A DNA stretch of 64,000 nt from JAXMAF01 sp046350555 (GTDB lineage Bacteria > Planctomycetota > Phycisphaerae > Phycisphaerales > SM1A02): NCBI GenBank assembly GCA_046350555.1, contig JAXMAF010000009.1:156292-220291 (forward strand), written 5' to 3'. The first letter of the stretch is position 1, and every line of letters starts with the position of its first letter. Both the position numbers and the translations under genes were made by a program. The notes under the pieces are model-generated. The model saw nothing but the letters and a program-made list of their open reading frames with translations, had not been told where the DNA came from and searched no databases. Shown piece by piece: positions 19,920-28,968 of the stretch.

Positions 19920-21047
19920 TCACGGCGCGCCGCACGCCCCTTGCGAGAGCGTCTCGACGATGAAGACTCCCCAGTCGATCGATGCGCCATCGAGGGAGAG
20001 CGTCAGCGTCGTGCCGTTCGCCACCGGCGTCGCGTTGCAGTTGACCTGGATCAGGTTCGGCGAGTGCGCCAGATACGCCGACTGGATCGCGGCGCAGATC
20101 TCGGTTGCGCAGGAGAAGCTGTCGGAACTTCCCGAGATCGACACGCATGGAATCTGGCACTCGTACCCGATATATGGATCGCCCGGCGTTCCGTTCCCGT
20201 TGTGATGCGAGCTCTGCCAGAGGTGGAACGCGGTCCCGTCGGGACAGTTGCCCGAGATCGTCACCGAGAGCTCGCCGTTGGAGAGCGTGCCGTAGAAGGT
20301 GCCGCCGATGTTCGGATCCGACGCGGGAAACGTCGGCGTGAACGTGAGATCGGTCACGAGTCCCGCGCCGTTGGCCTGCCACGTCCAGACGTTGGTCGTC
20401 TGCCCGCGAAGGCCGGGCGGCCATCCCGAAATCCCCTGCGAGCCGGCCCCGAGGCCGACCATGATCGTGCCCGCGGCGGTGCCGACCGGAACCGGGCCGA
20501 GCTTGGTCGTCAGGACCGTGCTGGTGACGTTCACCACCTCGAAGGGAATCACCGTGCCATCCTCGGTGAGCGCCGCGACGGAGTAGTCGAGATAGCTGGC
20601 GTCGGGGAACGTTCCCGTGAGCTTGACGGTCTGCCCGATCGCCGCCGACGACGGTGTCACCTCGGTGACCGTCAGGCAGTCGACGAGGTTCACCGGACCC
20701 CACGCCGCCACGAGCGCGCCGAGATCGGCGCCATCGACGCTTCCGGACGCGTCGAGGTCGGCCGGATTGCCCGCGGGCGCCGGGCCCCATGCCGAGAGGA
20801 GCAGACCGATGTCGGCGCCATCCACGACGCCGGATCGATCCAGATCGGCCTGGCCGCAACCGGCGCTGGCCCATGCACACACCGCCATCGTCGCCGCCGC
20901 GGCGACGGCGCGTGGCGACACCGGCGGCTTCCGGCGACGAGCGCTCGCGGGCATCGCCGCGCGGCCGACGGTCGTGCGTGCGGCGCTGGCGTCGGTGGAT
21001 CCGGCGGCGCAGCCGGTGATCGTGGCGTCCGTGATGGGTCGCTGCAT
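19920..21047 (-). CDS. Exported protein with dockerin-like tag at the N-terminus
   Basis: 375 residues; GGAGGA seven bases upstream supports ATG 21047. About 45 basic residues precede the signal helix (VAAAATMAVCAWASAGCG). Unlike the other tagged proteins here, the paired loops come directly after the signal sequence (DLDRSGVVDGADIG and DLDASGSVDGADLG, about residues 68-115). An immunoglobulin-like IPT/TIG-type domain follows (VTEVTPSSAAIGQTVKLTG) and then a domain with several Cys pairs (PCVSISGSSDSFSCATEIC). Its 3' end lies about 115 bases upstream of the thiC riboswitch and both are on the minus strand. Function is unknown. Confidence 0.78.
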   Translation of the reverse strand: MQRPITDATITGCAAGSTDASAARTTVGRAAMPASARRRKPPVSPRAVAAAATMAVCAWASAGCGQADLDRSGVVDGADIGLLLSAWGPAPAGNPADLDASGSVDGADLGALVAAWGPVNLVDCLTVTEVTPSSAAIGQTVKLTGTFPDASYLDYSVAALTEDGTVIPFEVVNVTSTVLTTKLGPVPVGTAAGTIMVGLGAGSQGISGWPPGLRGQTTNVWTWQANGAGLVTDLTFTPTFPASDPNIGGTFYGTLSNGELSVTISGNCPDGTAFHLWQSSHHNGNGTPGDPYIGYECQIPCVSISGSSDSFSCATEICAAIQSAYLAHSPNLIQVNCNATPVANGTTLTLSLDGASIDWGVFIVETLSQGACGAP

Positions 21048-21269
21048 CGTTGGTCCTCCAGTCGTCGGGTCTTGCCGCTCTCGCGTCGACGGCGTGCGTG
21101 TGCACCATCCGCCGCACGCACGACGCGCTCGGCGCTCGTCGAGCCACGCTCCGCCCGCGACCCAAGCGTACCGCCGCCCGGCCGGGGAGTTCCACGATTC
21201 GTACCATCCCCTCGTGCCGCCGTGGCGCGAGGCGTCGCCCTCGTGCCGCGCCGGCGGTCCGGAGCATGC

Positions 21270-22055
21270 ATGCGCCTGGTCATCGTGACGATGGTTGATC
21301 GGGGGTTTCCTTCGGTCTGTCTTCCGCGGCTCGTCGAGGCGTTCGGCAACGACGTCCATTCGATCGTCATGGCGAACGCGCCGCAGTCGAGCCGGACCGG
21401 TCGGCTGCGGCAGATCGCTCGGAAGGTGCGACGGATCGGTGCGCTCGGCGCCATCAACGGCCTGCGCATGCGACGCTGGTACGGACGCGACGTCGCCGAG
21501 GCGCTGCGGCTCGATCCGATCGAGGTCGTCGCGGCGCGCCTCGGTGTTCCGCTGCATGCGAGTCCGTCGATCAACGACGAGCGGACGGTGGCGCTGCTTG
21601 GCGGAGCCAACGCGGATCTGGGACTCTGCCTCGGGACGACCTGGCTGAGCCCGGCTGTGCACTCGGTGCCGCGCCACGGGATGATCAACGTTCATCATGA
21701 GCTGCTGCCCGAGTTCCGGAACGCGCAGAGCGTGATCTGGTCCATCCACGAAGGCCGGCGAACCACCGGCTTCACGATCCATCGGATCGCCCCGCGGATG
21801 GACGCCGGCGACGTGCTCTGGCGCGAGGAGACGCCCATCCTCTTCCGTGCCACGCTGGGCGAGACGGTGACCGCGACGTACGCGGACCTGCTGACCCGCA
21901 GCGCGGCGCGGCTCGTGGAGGTCGTGCGCGACTTCGACGCGCTCGCGGCGCGCGCCCAGCCGCAGCGGGACGGCCGGACCTTCACGACGCCGACGTGGTC
22001 GGAGTATCGACGCATGCGCGCGCAGTTCGCGCGCCTGCGCGGCGTGACCGGGTGA
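21270..22055 (+). CDS. Formyltransferase-like enzyme (Fmt/PurN fold)
   Basis: 261 residues. The Rossmann-like formyltransferase fold is suggested by GANADLGLCLGTTWLSPAV near residue 110. The catalytic region INVHHELLPEFRNAQSVIW near 130-150 has the Asn-x-His pair and the LLP loop of methionyl-tRNA and GAR formyltransferases. The RIAPRMDAGDVLW segment carries the downstream Asp. It is shorter than methionyl-tRNA formyltransferase and lacks its C-terminal tRNA domain, so a small-molecule or sugar-nucleotide formyl transfer (or deformylation) is more likely than initiator-tRNA formylation. Start ATG 21270 has GGAG five bases upstream. It is divergent from the tagged-protein gene. Confidence 0.8.
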   Translation: MRLVIVTMVDRGFPSVCLPRLVEAFGNDVHSIVMANAPQSSRTGRLRQIARKVRRIGALGAINGLRMRRWYGRDVAEALRLDPIEVVAARLGVPLHASPSINDERTVALLGGANADLGLCLGTTWLSPAVHSVPRHGMINVHHELLPEFRNAQSVIWSIHEGRRTTGFTIHRIAPRMDAGDVLWREETPILFRATLGETVTATYADLLTRSAARLVEVVRDFDALAARAQPQRDGRTFTTPTWSEYRRMRAQFARLRGVTG

Positions 22056-22089
22056 TGCCCGTCCCGCTCGCCCGTCGCGGCTGCCCGCG

Positions 22090-22166
22090 GCCCAATCCCG
22101 CCCCAGCGGCGCGACCGCGGGTGCGCGGTCGAATCAATGAAGGCCTGCTGGAATCCGCACGAGCCC
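22090..22166 (-). repeat. Interspersed repeat, diverged copy E
   Basis: The right part, on the plus strand GGTCGAATCAATGAAGGCCT then GCTGGAATCCGCACGAG, matches the end module of copy C (GGTCTGCTGGAATCCGCATC). The left part keeps fragments of the CCCAATTCCGC and CCGCTGTGGG modules. It lies about 40 bases past the stop of the minus-strand gene ending at 22207, in the orientation seen for the other copies. Confidence 0.55.
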
Positions 22167-22206
22167 GCGCACCGACCGCGCGGGGCCGACTCGAGCGACC
22201 GCTCGG

Positions 22207-23064
22207 TCACTCCACCGCGGCGACGGCGGTCCACGCGCCGAGCAGCAGGCCGAGATCGGCGCCGTCCACCGTTCCGCTGTGATCAAGGTCGCCGTCGGCG
22301 TTGCCGGTTCCCCACACGCCAAGCAGGAGGCCGAGATCGGCGCCATCGACGACGCCGTCGCAGTTGATGTCCGCGTCGACGCACGTCGGTGGAGGCGTGA
22401 ACGTGATCGTCAACAACGGTCGATACTCGGGCAGGGTCGACTCGCGGCTCTCGAACTTCTTCGCGGTGTTGAGCTGCGCCTCGTTGCCCTGGACGAGCCA
22501 ACCGAAGTTCGTCGCGGGCGAGTTCAGCCACGATTGCACGTCGCCGACCATGCCCGCCGTGCTGCCCCACGTGTAGAAGGCCTGACCCCCGACACTCTTG
22601 CTCGCGCTCGCCGTCGCCGAGAAGACGCCGCCGGGCGTGTCCCACGGATCGTTGCTGTAGAACTGATGCAGCCACGTCGCGTCGCCGGGCAGCGCAAGCA
22701 CGCCACCGCCCCCGAATCCAAACGACCCGGCCTCGCCCCAGTCGGCGAGCATGCGCTTCAGCAGGATCGTCTGGCTGCCGGAGTTGGTCTGCGTCATGCG
22801 GAGCTTGAGCGTGACCGACACGATCGTCGATCCGGCCGGAACCGCCGACGCCACGTCGAAGCGAACCACCCCGCGCCGTCGCGTTCCGCCGGCGTTGCTT
22901 CCGGTGCGGCCGACATAGAAGTTGTACGCCGCGCCCAGCGAGAGGTCGCCCTGCGGATCCTCGATCAGCGTGTTGTCCTTGTTGGCGACGATGGCGACGA
23001 CGTCGGCCAGCGCGACGACCGGCGCGAGCGCGGCGATGGCTGCGACATGGAGGATTCGTGTCAT
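22207..23064 (-). CDS. Exported DNRLRE-type protein with dockerin-like tag
   Basis: 285 residues. After a signal peptide (residues 1-20, ending VALADV) the protein begins VAIVANKDNTLIEDPQGDLSL. It has one beta-sandwich of the DNRLRE/CBM-like type (RRGVVRFDVASAVPAGSTIVS; LLKRMLADWGEAGSFGFGG; WLVQGNEAQLNTAKKFESRE). The C-terminus has the paired calcium loops DINCDGVVDGADLG and DLDHSGTVDGADLG. It is paralogous along its whole length to the next gene (23204-24052), separated by 139 bases on the same strand, so it is a tandem duplication. Likely an extracellular structural or adhesive protein. Confidence 0.82.
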   Translation of the reverse strand: MTRILHVAAIAALAPVVALADVVAIVANKDNTLIEDPQGDLSLGAAYNFYVGRTGSNAGGTRRRGVVRFDVASAVPAGSTIVSVTLKLRMTQTNSGSQTILLKRMLADWGEAGSFGFGGGGVLALPGDATWLHQFYSNDPWDTPGGVFSATASASKSVGGQAFYTWGSTAGMVGDVQSWLNSPATNFGWLVQGNEAQLNTAKKFESRESTLPEYRPLLTITFTPPPTCVDADINCDGVVDGADLGLLLGVWGTGNADGDLDHSGTVDGADLGLLLGAWTAVAAVE

Positions 23065-23203
23065 GGCGTTGGTTCGAAGCGCTGGATTGGGGATGGAGCC
23101 GACGCGCGGCGCTGGTGTATCAGCCGTCGCGCAATCGGGGCGTCGGGAGCGGAACTTCGCATACAGCCGTCGTCGATGCAAGACCCATCCAACGACCGAT
23201 GCG

Positions 23204-24052
23204 TCATGCCGACCACGCGGCGAGAAGCAGCCCCACATCCACGCCATCGACGATGCCGTCGCCGTCCAGATCCGCGTCGACATCGGGCGTGCCCCACGCG
23301 CCGAGGAGCGCACCGAGGTCGGCGCCATCGACGACACCGTTGCAGTCGAGGTCGCCGAGGACGCACGGTGAAGGCGGGACGAACTCGATCACCAGCATCG
23401 GCCGCCGGGCGATCTCGTCCACCTCGCGGCTGTCGAACCGCTTGACCGTCTGGGGTGCCGACTCGTTGCCCTGCACAAGCCATCCGAAGTTGGCGTCCGG
23501 ATCGTCGAGCCAGTCCTGGACATCCGCGACCATCGCGCCCGTGCCGCCCCACGAATAGACACCAACGCCACCGACCTCGGCGCTCGCGCTCGCCTCGGTC
23601 GAGAAGTCGCCTCCGGGAGTGGACCAGAAGACGTCTGGGAAGATGCGATGGATCCACGTCGCATCGCCGGGCTGCGACGGGGCGCCGGAGCCACCCGAGG
23701 CGAACGACGCGCCTTCGCCCCACGACGCGAGCAGCCGCCTGAGCGCCACGGTCTGCGTCCCGGCGCTCGACGAACCCGCGCTGAGCGTGAGCGTGGCCGA
23801 TGTCACGGTCGAGCCGACGGGCACGGCGCCGGAGAGATCGAACTGGAGGACGCCGCGACGGATCGATCCGCCTCCGGCGCCGCCGACGCGCCCGGCGAAG
23901 AACGCCGGCCCCGAGCCGTTGCTCAGCGCGCCGTCGACGGTCTCGATGAGCGTGTTGTCCTTGATCGCGACGAGCGCGACCGAATCCGCCGCAGCGCTCG
24001 ACGCGGCCGCGATCGCGACGAACGTGCACTCGATCAGGCGACGCACCGGCAT
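23204..24052 (-). CDS. Exported DNRLRE-type protein with dockerin-like tag, tandem paralogue
   Basis: 282 residues. Same plan as its neighbour: signal peptide ending SSAAADS, VALVAIKDNTLIETVDGALS, the RRGVLQFDLSGAVPVGSTVTS segment, LRRLLASWGEGASFASGG, GWLVQGNESAPQTVKRFDSRE, then calcium loops DLDCNGVVDGADLG and DLDGDGIVDGVDVG. Its start is 21 bases after the stop of the large Cys/Trp-rich gene, suggesting an operon of three exported proteins (26305 down to 22207). No clear Shine-Dalgarno sequence is seen before ATG 24052. Confidence 0.82.
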   Translation of the reverse strand: MPVRRLIECTFVAIAAASSAAADSVALVAIKDNTLIETVDGALSNGSGPAFFAGRVGGAGGGSIRRGVLQFDLSGAVPVGSTVTSATLTLSAGSSSAGTQTVALRRLLASWGEGASFASGGSGAPSQPGDATWIHRIFPDVFWSTPGGDFSTEASASAEVGGVGVYSWGGTGAMVADVQDWLDDPDANFGWLVQGNESAPQTVKRFDSREVDEIARRPMLVIEFVPPSPCVLGDLDCNGVVDGADLGALLGAWGTPDVDADLDGDGIVDGVDVGLLLAAWSA

Positions 24053-24073
24053 CTCGGAAGGGCCTCGGGGAAG

Positions 24074-26305
24074 CTACGCGGAGAGCCGGCCCTGCACCAT
24101 CGCCTTGAGCGCGAATGAGCTCGGCTCGCGATCGCCCTGCTCGATGGCGGTGTTGATCGCGAAGTAGGCGTTGCCGTTGTCGTAGAGGATCGTGTCGACC
24201 GACGCGAGCAGGAAGAGAACCTCTCGTCCCGGCACCGTGCCCTGGAGCGTGTGCGACTTGTCCTTCAGGCGAGCCGCAAGCGAACCGAGTCGGTCGCGCA
24301 GCGCCGGATCGGCCGGAACCAGCAGCAGCGCCTCCGGGCGCGTCCCGAGCGCGCGGCGCATCGCGACGATCGCCGACTCGTCGATGCCGAGCATCGCCTG
24401 GGCGAGCGCGTAGCCGACCTCGAACGACGGATCTCCCGGCTGCGCCGCCTGGAGCGCGGCGAAGTCCTGCATCGCCTGCTGGTCGAAGCCATTCGCAAGC
24501 AGGCTCCACGCCTGGTCGGGCGAGGCGAGGACCACCGCCGGCGGCTGCACGATGACCACCGGAGGCGGCGCGGGCTGGAACGTGTTCACGCCATACACGG
24601 CCGTCGTGAAGGCCGGCAGCCCAAAGCAGAGCGAGAACGACGGCGTGAAGCACGCGGGCCAGCAGACCGGCGCGCACCACGGGCTGCCCCAGACGGGCGG
24701 GCACCACCACGGGCTCGAGCACGGCGCGCACCAGTTGTTGCAACCGGTCCAGCCGCAGCAGTACGCGGGCGTCCACCCGCAGAAGGGCGCCCAGCCGCCA
24801 CACGACGCCCAGGCGTAGCAGGGCGGCGCACACCATCCGCCACCGGACCAACCGGAGCCGCAGCCCCAGCCCGAACCGGACGTTTGACCATACGAGAAGC
24901 CGAGGCCGAATCCTCCGCTGCTGATCCCGAAGCCGAAGCTCCAGCTCGACGACGACTGCGGCGGCGCGAAATAGGAGCCGCTGTACGCAACGCCACCAAC
25001 GGCGAGTCCGCCGCCGACGGCGATCGCGGTGCCTTGCGTGCCCGGAGCGCGCGGCGCCGCCTTGTTGCTGGTGTAGAGCCCCGGGGTCGCGCCGGGGCGG
25101 GCATCGGCCCGAACCTGATCGCGCCACGGCCGACCAACCTGCGGAGAGCCGGGCTGCGAGATGGTGGTGCCGGGAGCCCCGCCGGGGCGAGCGCCGGCAC
25201 CCTTGGCGAATCCGGTGGCGGGGCCGTTCGTCGAGAACCAATCCTGTCGCTCGATCGGACGCGGCAGGGCGCTCGGCGCACCAAGCGCGCCAGGCGGCGC
25301 GCCAGGCGCGCCACCGGCCCCGCGCGTCGGCGTGAGGGGACGGGCGAGATTCGCGCCCGGCGTGCCGGTTGCGCTCGGCGCGCCCGAGCCCTTGAAGCCA
25401 CCGGATGGATACGGCGCACCCGGAGCGCGCGACGGCGCACCGACGTTCGGCTGGCCCGAGCTTCCGCCGGGAATCGACGGCCGTCCGGGTGTGACGGGCG
25501 AAGCACCAGGGCGCGCCGGATTCGACGGCGGAACGATGCTCGGCATCGCAGGCCGCGATCCCGGTGTCCCCGACGGCGGGATGCCCGGCCGCGATGGAGC
25601 GCCGACACCCGGCATCGATGGCGCCGCCGGCCGCGCGCTCGGCGGCAAGACGCTCGGCGTTGAGGGGCGCGCGGCAGGCGGTGCGACACTTGGCGCGCTG
25701 GGGCGTGCGACGGGCGGCGCGATGCTTGGTGCCGACGGCCGTGCCGCGGGAGGCGCGACGCTTGGCATGGAAGGACGCGCCGACGGAGGTGCGACGCTGG
25801 GGCCGGACGGACGTCCACCCGGCGCCAACGCCGGCGCGGCGGGGCGACCCAGCGAGGCGCCACCGCCGGCCGAACCGCCACCGAATCCACTTGGGCCGCG
25901 CATGCCGCCACCGGCCGAACCGCCGCTGAATCCGCTCGGACCGCGCATGCCGCCACCCGCCGAACCGCCACTGAATCCCCCTGCACCGCGCATGCCGCCG
26001 CCACCCATTCCGCCACCGCCAGAACGGCCCTGGGCAAGCTGCTCACCCTCGTGCACGGCGCTGTCGGCGCGCGGCGGCGCGTCGACGTGCACCGGACTCT
26101 CGGCGCGCGACGGACTCTCCGCTCGCGGCAGAGCCGCGGTTGGCGCGGGGGCGTCGATCCGCGCCGGCGACGCGGCGCAATCCGGTCCCGAGGGCGTCGA
26201 CGTTGCCGGCCGTTCGGCGAAGGCTGGCATCATCGCACTCGTCGCAAGCGTCGCGATGAGCGTCAGGCGAGCCGAACCGAAGACGCTGCGGGCAGTCACC
26301 GACAT
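24074..26305 (-). CDS. Large exported low-complexity protein: Gly-rich, Pro/Ser-rich, Cys/Trp-rich and TPR-like segments
   Basis: 743 residues with GAGGAG nine bases before the ATG. A signal peptide ends at MMPAFAE (about residue 31). Next come near-perfect 16-residue Gly-rich repeats (GGGMRGPSGFSGGSA, residues ~100-150). A long Pro/Ser/Arg repeat follows (SVAPPAARPSAPS and variants, ~165-260), with more Pro/Gly to about 430. The segment at ~480-570 is very rich in Cys and Trp (GWGCGSGWSGGGWCAPPC onward). The last ~170 residues are helical and tetratricopeptide-like (SPDQAWSLLANGFDQQAMQDF ... EVGYALAQAMLGIDESAI). The order resembles planctomycete surface or wall-associated proteins, but no family name can be given. 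It is first in the three-gene cluster with the DNRLRE paralogues. Confidence 0.75.
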   Translation of the reverse strand: MSVTARSVFGSARLTLIATLATSAMMPAFAERPATSTPSGPDCAASPARIDAPAPTAALPRAESPSRAESPVHVDAPPRADSAVHEGEQLAQGRSGGGGMGGGGMRGAGGFSGGSAGGGMRGPSGFSGGSAGGGMRGPSGFGGGSAGGGASLGRPAAPALAPGGRPSGPSVAPPSARPSMPSVAPPAARPSAPSIAPPVARPSAPSVAPPAARPSTPSVLPPSARPAAPSMPGVGAPSRPGIPPSGTPGSRPAMPSIVPPSNPARPGASPVTPGRPSIPGGSSGQPNVGAPSRAPGAPYPSGGFKGSGAPSATGTPGANLARPLTPTRGAGGAPGAPPGALGAPSALPRPIERQDWFSTNGPATGFAKGAGARPGGAPGTTISQPGSPQVGRPWRDQVRADARPGATPGLYTSNKAAPRAPGTQGTAIAVGGGLAVGGVAYSGSYFAPPQSSSSWSFGFGISSGGFGLGFSYGQTSGSGWGCGSGWSGGGWCAPPCYAWASCGGWAPFCGWTPAYCCGWTGCNNWCAPCSSPWWCPPVWGSPWCAPVCWPACFTPSFSLCFGLPAFTTAVYGVNTFQPAPPPVVIVQPPAVVLASPDQAWSLLANGFDQQAMQDFAALQAAQPGDPSFEVGYALAQAMLGIDESAIVAMRRALGTRPEALLLVPADPALRDRLGSLAARLKDKSHTLQGTVPGREVLFLLASVDTILYDNGNAYFAINTAIEQGDREPSSFALKAMVQGRLSA

Positions 26306-26596
26306 CGAAGGCACTCCTCGGAGCAAGCCGCCCCGTTTGATCGACCCAGCGTGCGTGCACTCGGCCCGTGAACCGAGCATGGAGGTGGCGTGCGCGGCCG
26401 TCGGACGATAGACGCGTGTGGGCCTCACGGAATTCCGTACGTGCGGCGACGCCAACGGGTCCATTCTCGTCGACCGCCGCGCGAGGAAGGTCCGGAATCC
26501 GCTGGAACTCCGCGCGGCCGCGCCTGGCGTCGGCCGGCTCGGACGTCGGATCGAGACCGGAAGGAACCCGAACGGGCATGCGCGGCCATGCCCCGC

Positions 26597-28144
26597 CTAC
26601 CTCCGCTTCACCGCCGCGACCGCCGCGTGGTAGACGTTCTCCGCGCATTCGGCGGCACCGTCCCAGGTGAGGCGCCGGACCTCGAACCGTCCATGTTCGC
26701 GCAGCGTTCGGCTGAGCGGTGGATGTCGCAGCACGGCGACGATCTTGTTGGCCATCTCGTCGACATCCCAGAAGTCGCACTTGAGCGCGTGCGTGAGCAC
26801 CTCGCTCACGCCGCTCGTCTTCGAGATGAGCACCGGGACGTCGTGGCTCATGGCCTCGAGCGGCGCGATCCCGAACGGCTCGCTCACCGAGGGCATCACG
26901 TAGAGGTCCGCCATCGCGAAGACCCGGGCGATGTCCTTGCCGCGCAGGAAGCCGGTGAAGAGCATCTTCCCGCCGATTCCCAGCGACGCGGCGAGCTCGA
27001 TCATGTGCTGCGCCTGATCGCCGCTGCCGGCCACGACGAACTTGACGTCCGGTTCGACCTCGAGCACGCGCCTGGCCGCATGCACGAAGTACTCGGGTCC
27101 CTTCTGCATGGTGATGCGACCAAAGTAGAGCACGATCTTGTCGCGGCTGGCGATGTCCTCCATGCCCATCTGCTGGGGCGAGAGATCGACGCCGTTGTAG
27201 ACGACGTCGATCTTGTCGGCGGACACGCCATAGCGGTTCGTGCAGAGGTTCTTCGTCAGCACGCTGACGCTGATCACGCGCATCGCCGCGTGCATGCCGC
27301 GCCGTTCGATGTCGTAGATGCGCTGGTTCACGTGCAGTCCCGAGCGGTCGAACTCGGTCGAGTGCACGTGCGCGACGAGCGGCCGGCCGGTGACCCGGGC
27401 GATCGCGATGCCGGCGGGGTAGGTGAGCCAGTCGTGCGCATGCACGACGTCGAAGCGCAGGCGCCCGCACGCGGCGACGACGAAGCGGGCGTACCGATCG
27501 GCCTCGGAGATGAGGTCGCCGGAGTAGTCGTCGGCCCGGGGCGCGAAGCCCGTTCCAGGCGCCGCCCAGGCCGCGCTTCCGGCGGCCTCGGGAATCGCCT
27601 CGCGGATGATCATCTCCACCGCCAGCGCCCGCCGCGCCTCTTCGGGCGTGAGGCGTTCCGCGAAGAGGCCGCTCGTCGCGGCGCCAAACGGCGTGAAGTG
27701 GTGCTCGGCGAAGCGGGCCAGCTCGGACGGTGGCGCCGAGGCGTAGGCGCTCGCCGCGCCCACCTGCGCCTGCGCGGCGATGGGGTCGCGCAGGATCGAG
27801 ATGCGCTCGAAGACGCCCGGCTCGAGCACGTGCAGCGGCAGGCTCGGCTCGCCCTCGTCGGCCGTGTCGCCGACCACGACCCGGCGCACCAGCGCGCGCA
27901 GCGGCGGAGGCTCGTTCTCCGATCCGCGCGCGGCCATCGTCGCGATCGCGCCGCCCGCCGGCGGCAGGCGCGGCGGGCTCACCAGGGTCACGTGGCTGGC
28001 GGTCTGCGCATCGACCGACTTGGGAAGCACGAAGGTCACGTCGATCCCGCGGCGATCCAGGGCCTTGGTCAACCCATAGCACGCCGTGCCGAGGCCTCCT
28101 GTGATGAAGGGTGGGAACTCCCACCCCAGCATGAGCACTCGCAT
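26597..28144 (-). CDS. GT4/GT5-type glycosyltransferase, glycogen-synthase-like
   Basis: 515 residues. The N-terminal domain starts with LMLGWEFPPFITGGLGTACY, matching the glucose-nucleotide-binding KxGGL-type loop of starch/glycogen synthases and their GT4 relatives, and has VVHAHDWLTYPAGIAIAR near residue 225. The C-terminal GT-B domain shows YFGRITMQKGPEYFVHAA, VVAGSGDQ and the E-x7-E motif EPFGIAPLEAMSHD near 430. It uses a nucleotide sugar to extend a glucan or glycosylate another acceptor; the exact product is not evident. A ~90-residue Pro/Ala-rich insertion (after residue 55) is not typical of glycogen synthase. It follows the gene at 28171-28704 by 26 bases, so they probably form one transcript. 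Confidence 0.85.
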   Translation of the reverse strand: MRVLMLGWEFPPFITGGLGTACYGLTKALDRRGIDVTFVLPKSVDAQTASHVTLVSPPRLPPAGGAIATMAARGSENEPPPLRALVRRVVVGDTADEGEPSLPLHVLEPGVFERISILRDPIAAQAQVGAASAYASAPPSELARFAEHHFTPFGAATSGLFAERLTPEEARRALAVEMIIREAIPEAAGSAAWAAPGTGFAPRADDYSGDLISEADRYARFVVAACGRLRFDVVHAHDWLTYPAGIAIARVTGRPLVAHVHSTEFDRSGLHVNQRIYDIERRGMHAAMRVISVSVLTKNLCTNRYGVSADKIDVVYNGVDLSPQQMGMEDIASRDKIVLYFGRITMQKGPEYFVHAARRVLEVEPDVKFVVAGSGDQAQHMIELAASLGIGGKMLFTGFLRGKDIARVFAMADLYVMPSVSEPFGIAPLEAMSHDVPVLISKTSGVSEVLTHALKCDFWDVDEMANKIVAVLRHPPLSRTLREHGRFEVRRLTWDGAAECAENVYHAAVAAVKRR

Positions 28145-28170
28145 GCGTCTCCCCAGTCGCCCAATGTTCG

Positions 28171-28704
28171 TCAGCGCTCGCCCGGGTCGGCCTCGACGTC
28201 GCCGAGCTCCCGGAACGCCGCTTCGTATGCGCGCAGGAAGCGCGACGCCTCCGACGCTTCGGGAACCTCTCCCGGCAGCGCCGTCCGGAACGTGTAGAGC
28301 AGGTCCTCGCTTCGGAAGTGCTGCACGACCGGACGCACCACGGCCGCGCCGGCCCGGCCGCGCGCCGCGTCGCCGGCCGATCCATCGCGGCCTCCATCGT
28401 CCAGCTCGGCCAGTTCCTCCTCGACGAGCTCCTCGATCGGATCGCCGTGATGCATGAGGTCCGCCTCGATGGACTCGCTCAACCATCGATCGGGCGTGAC
28501 GAACTCGACGCACCAGGCGCCGCCGTCGTGGCGAATCCGGTACCACGCCTCGGCCGCGGCCCTGGGCGCGCTGGCCCGCAGCATTCCCGGCCGACCGGAC
28601 TGGCCAGGCAGGACCTCCACGACGCCGAAGACGCCGGCGCTCTCCGCGTCGCGGCGCACGTCGGCGAGGAAGGTGTCGATCCTGGAGTCGATGGTGTTGG
28701 CCAT
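28171..28704 (-). CDS. Uncharacterised protein upstream of the glycosyltransferase
   Basis: 177 residues from ATG 28704; an upstream in-frame ATG at 28800 would add 32 low-complexity residues. It is soluble and acidic with no signal peptide. Visible segments are IDSRIDTFLADVRRDAESAG near the start, WYRIRHDGGAWCVEFVTPDRW around 55-75, an acidic stretch EELVEEELAELDDG near 95 and a helical C-terminus FLRAYEAAFRELGDVE. No catalytic motif is recognised. The 26-base spacing to the glycosyltransferase gene suggests a linked role, perhaps regulatory or structural; this is only inferred from position. Confidence 0.65.
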   Translation of the reverse strand: MANTIDSRIDTFLADVRRDAESAGVFGVVEVLPGQSGRPGMLRASAPRAAAEAWYRIRHDGGAWCVEFVTPDRWLSESIEADLMHHGDPIEELVEEELAELDDGGRDGSAGDAARGRAGAAVVRPVVQHFRSEDLLYTFRTALPGEVPEASEASRFLRAYEAAFRELGDVEADPGER

Positions 28705-28968
28705 GGGTGTCGGAGGCGCGATGTCGGACGAGACAGGCACGGACGAACTCCTCGATCGTTCCCGGAGCGGCATCGACCCGCTCCGCGAAGTCAGGATCAT
28801 CCGTGATCACGTCGACCGAGGGCCGAGACGAAGAGCCGATGATAGCGCAGCGCGACGGCGCTCAACGGACCGTGAGCGCCGTCGATCGGCGCACGCCTCG
28901 GCGCGAGCGCCCGGCGAGCGATCCGGCCGTGGCCTCGGGTGGCCCGGCGCGGCCCGTACACTCGCCGC

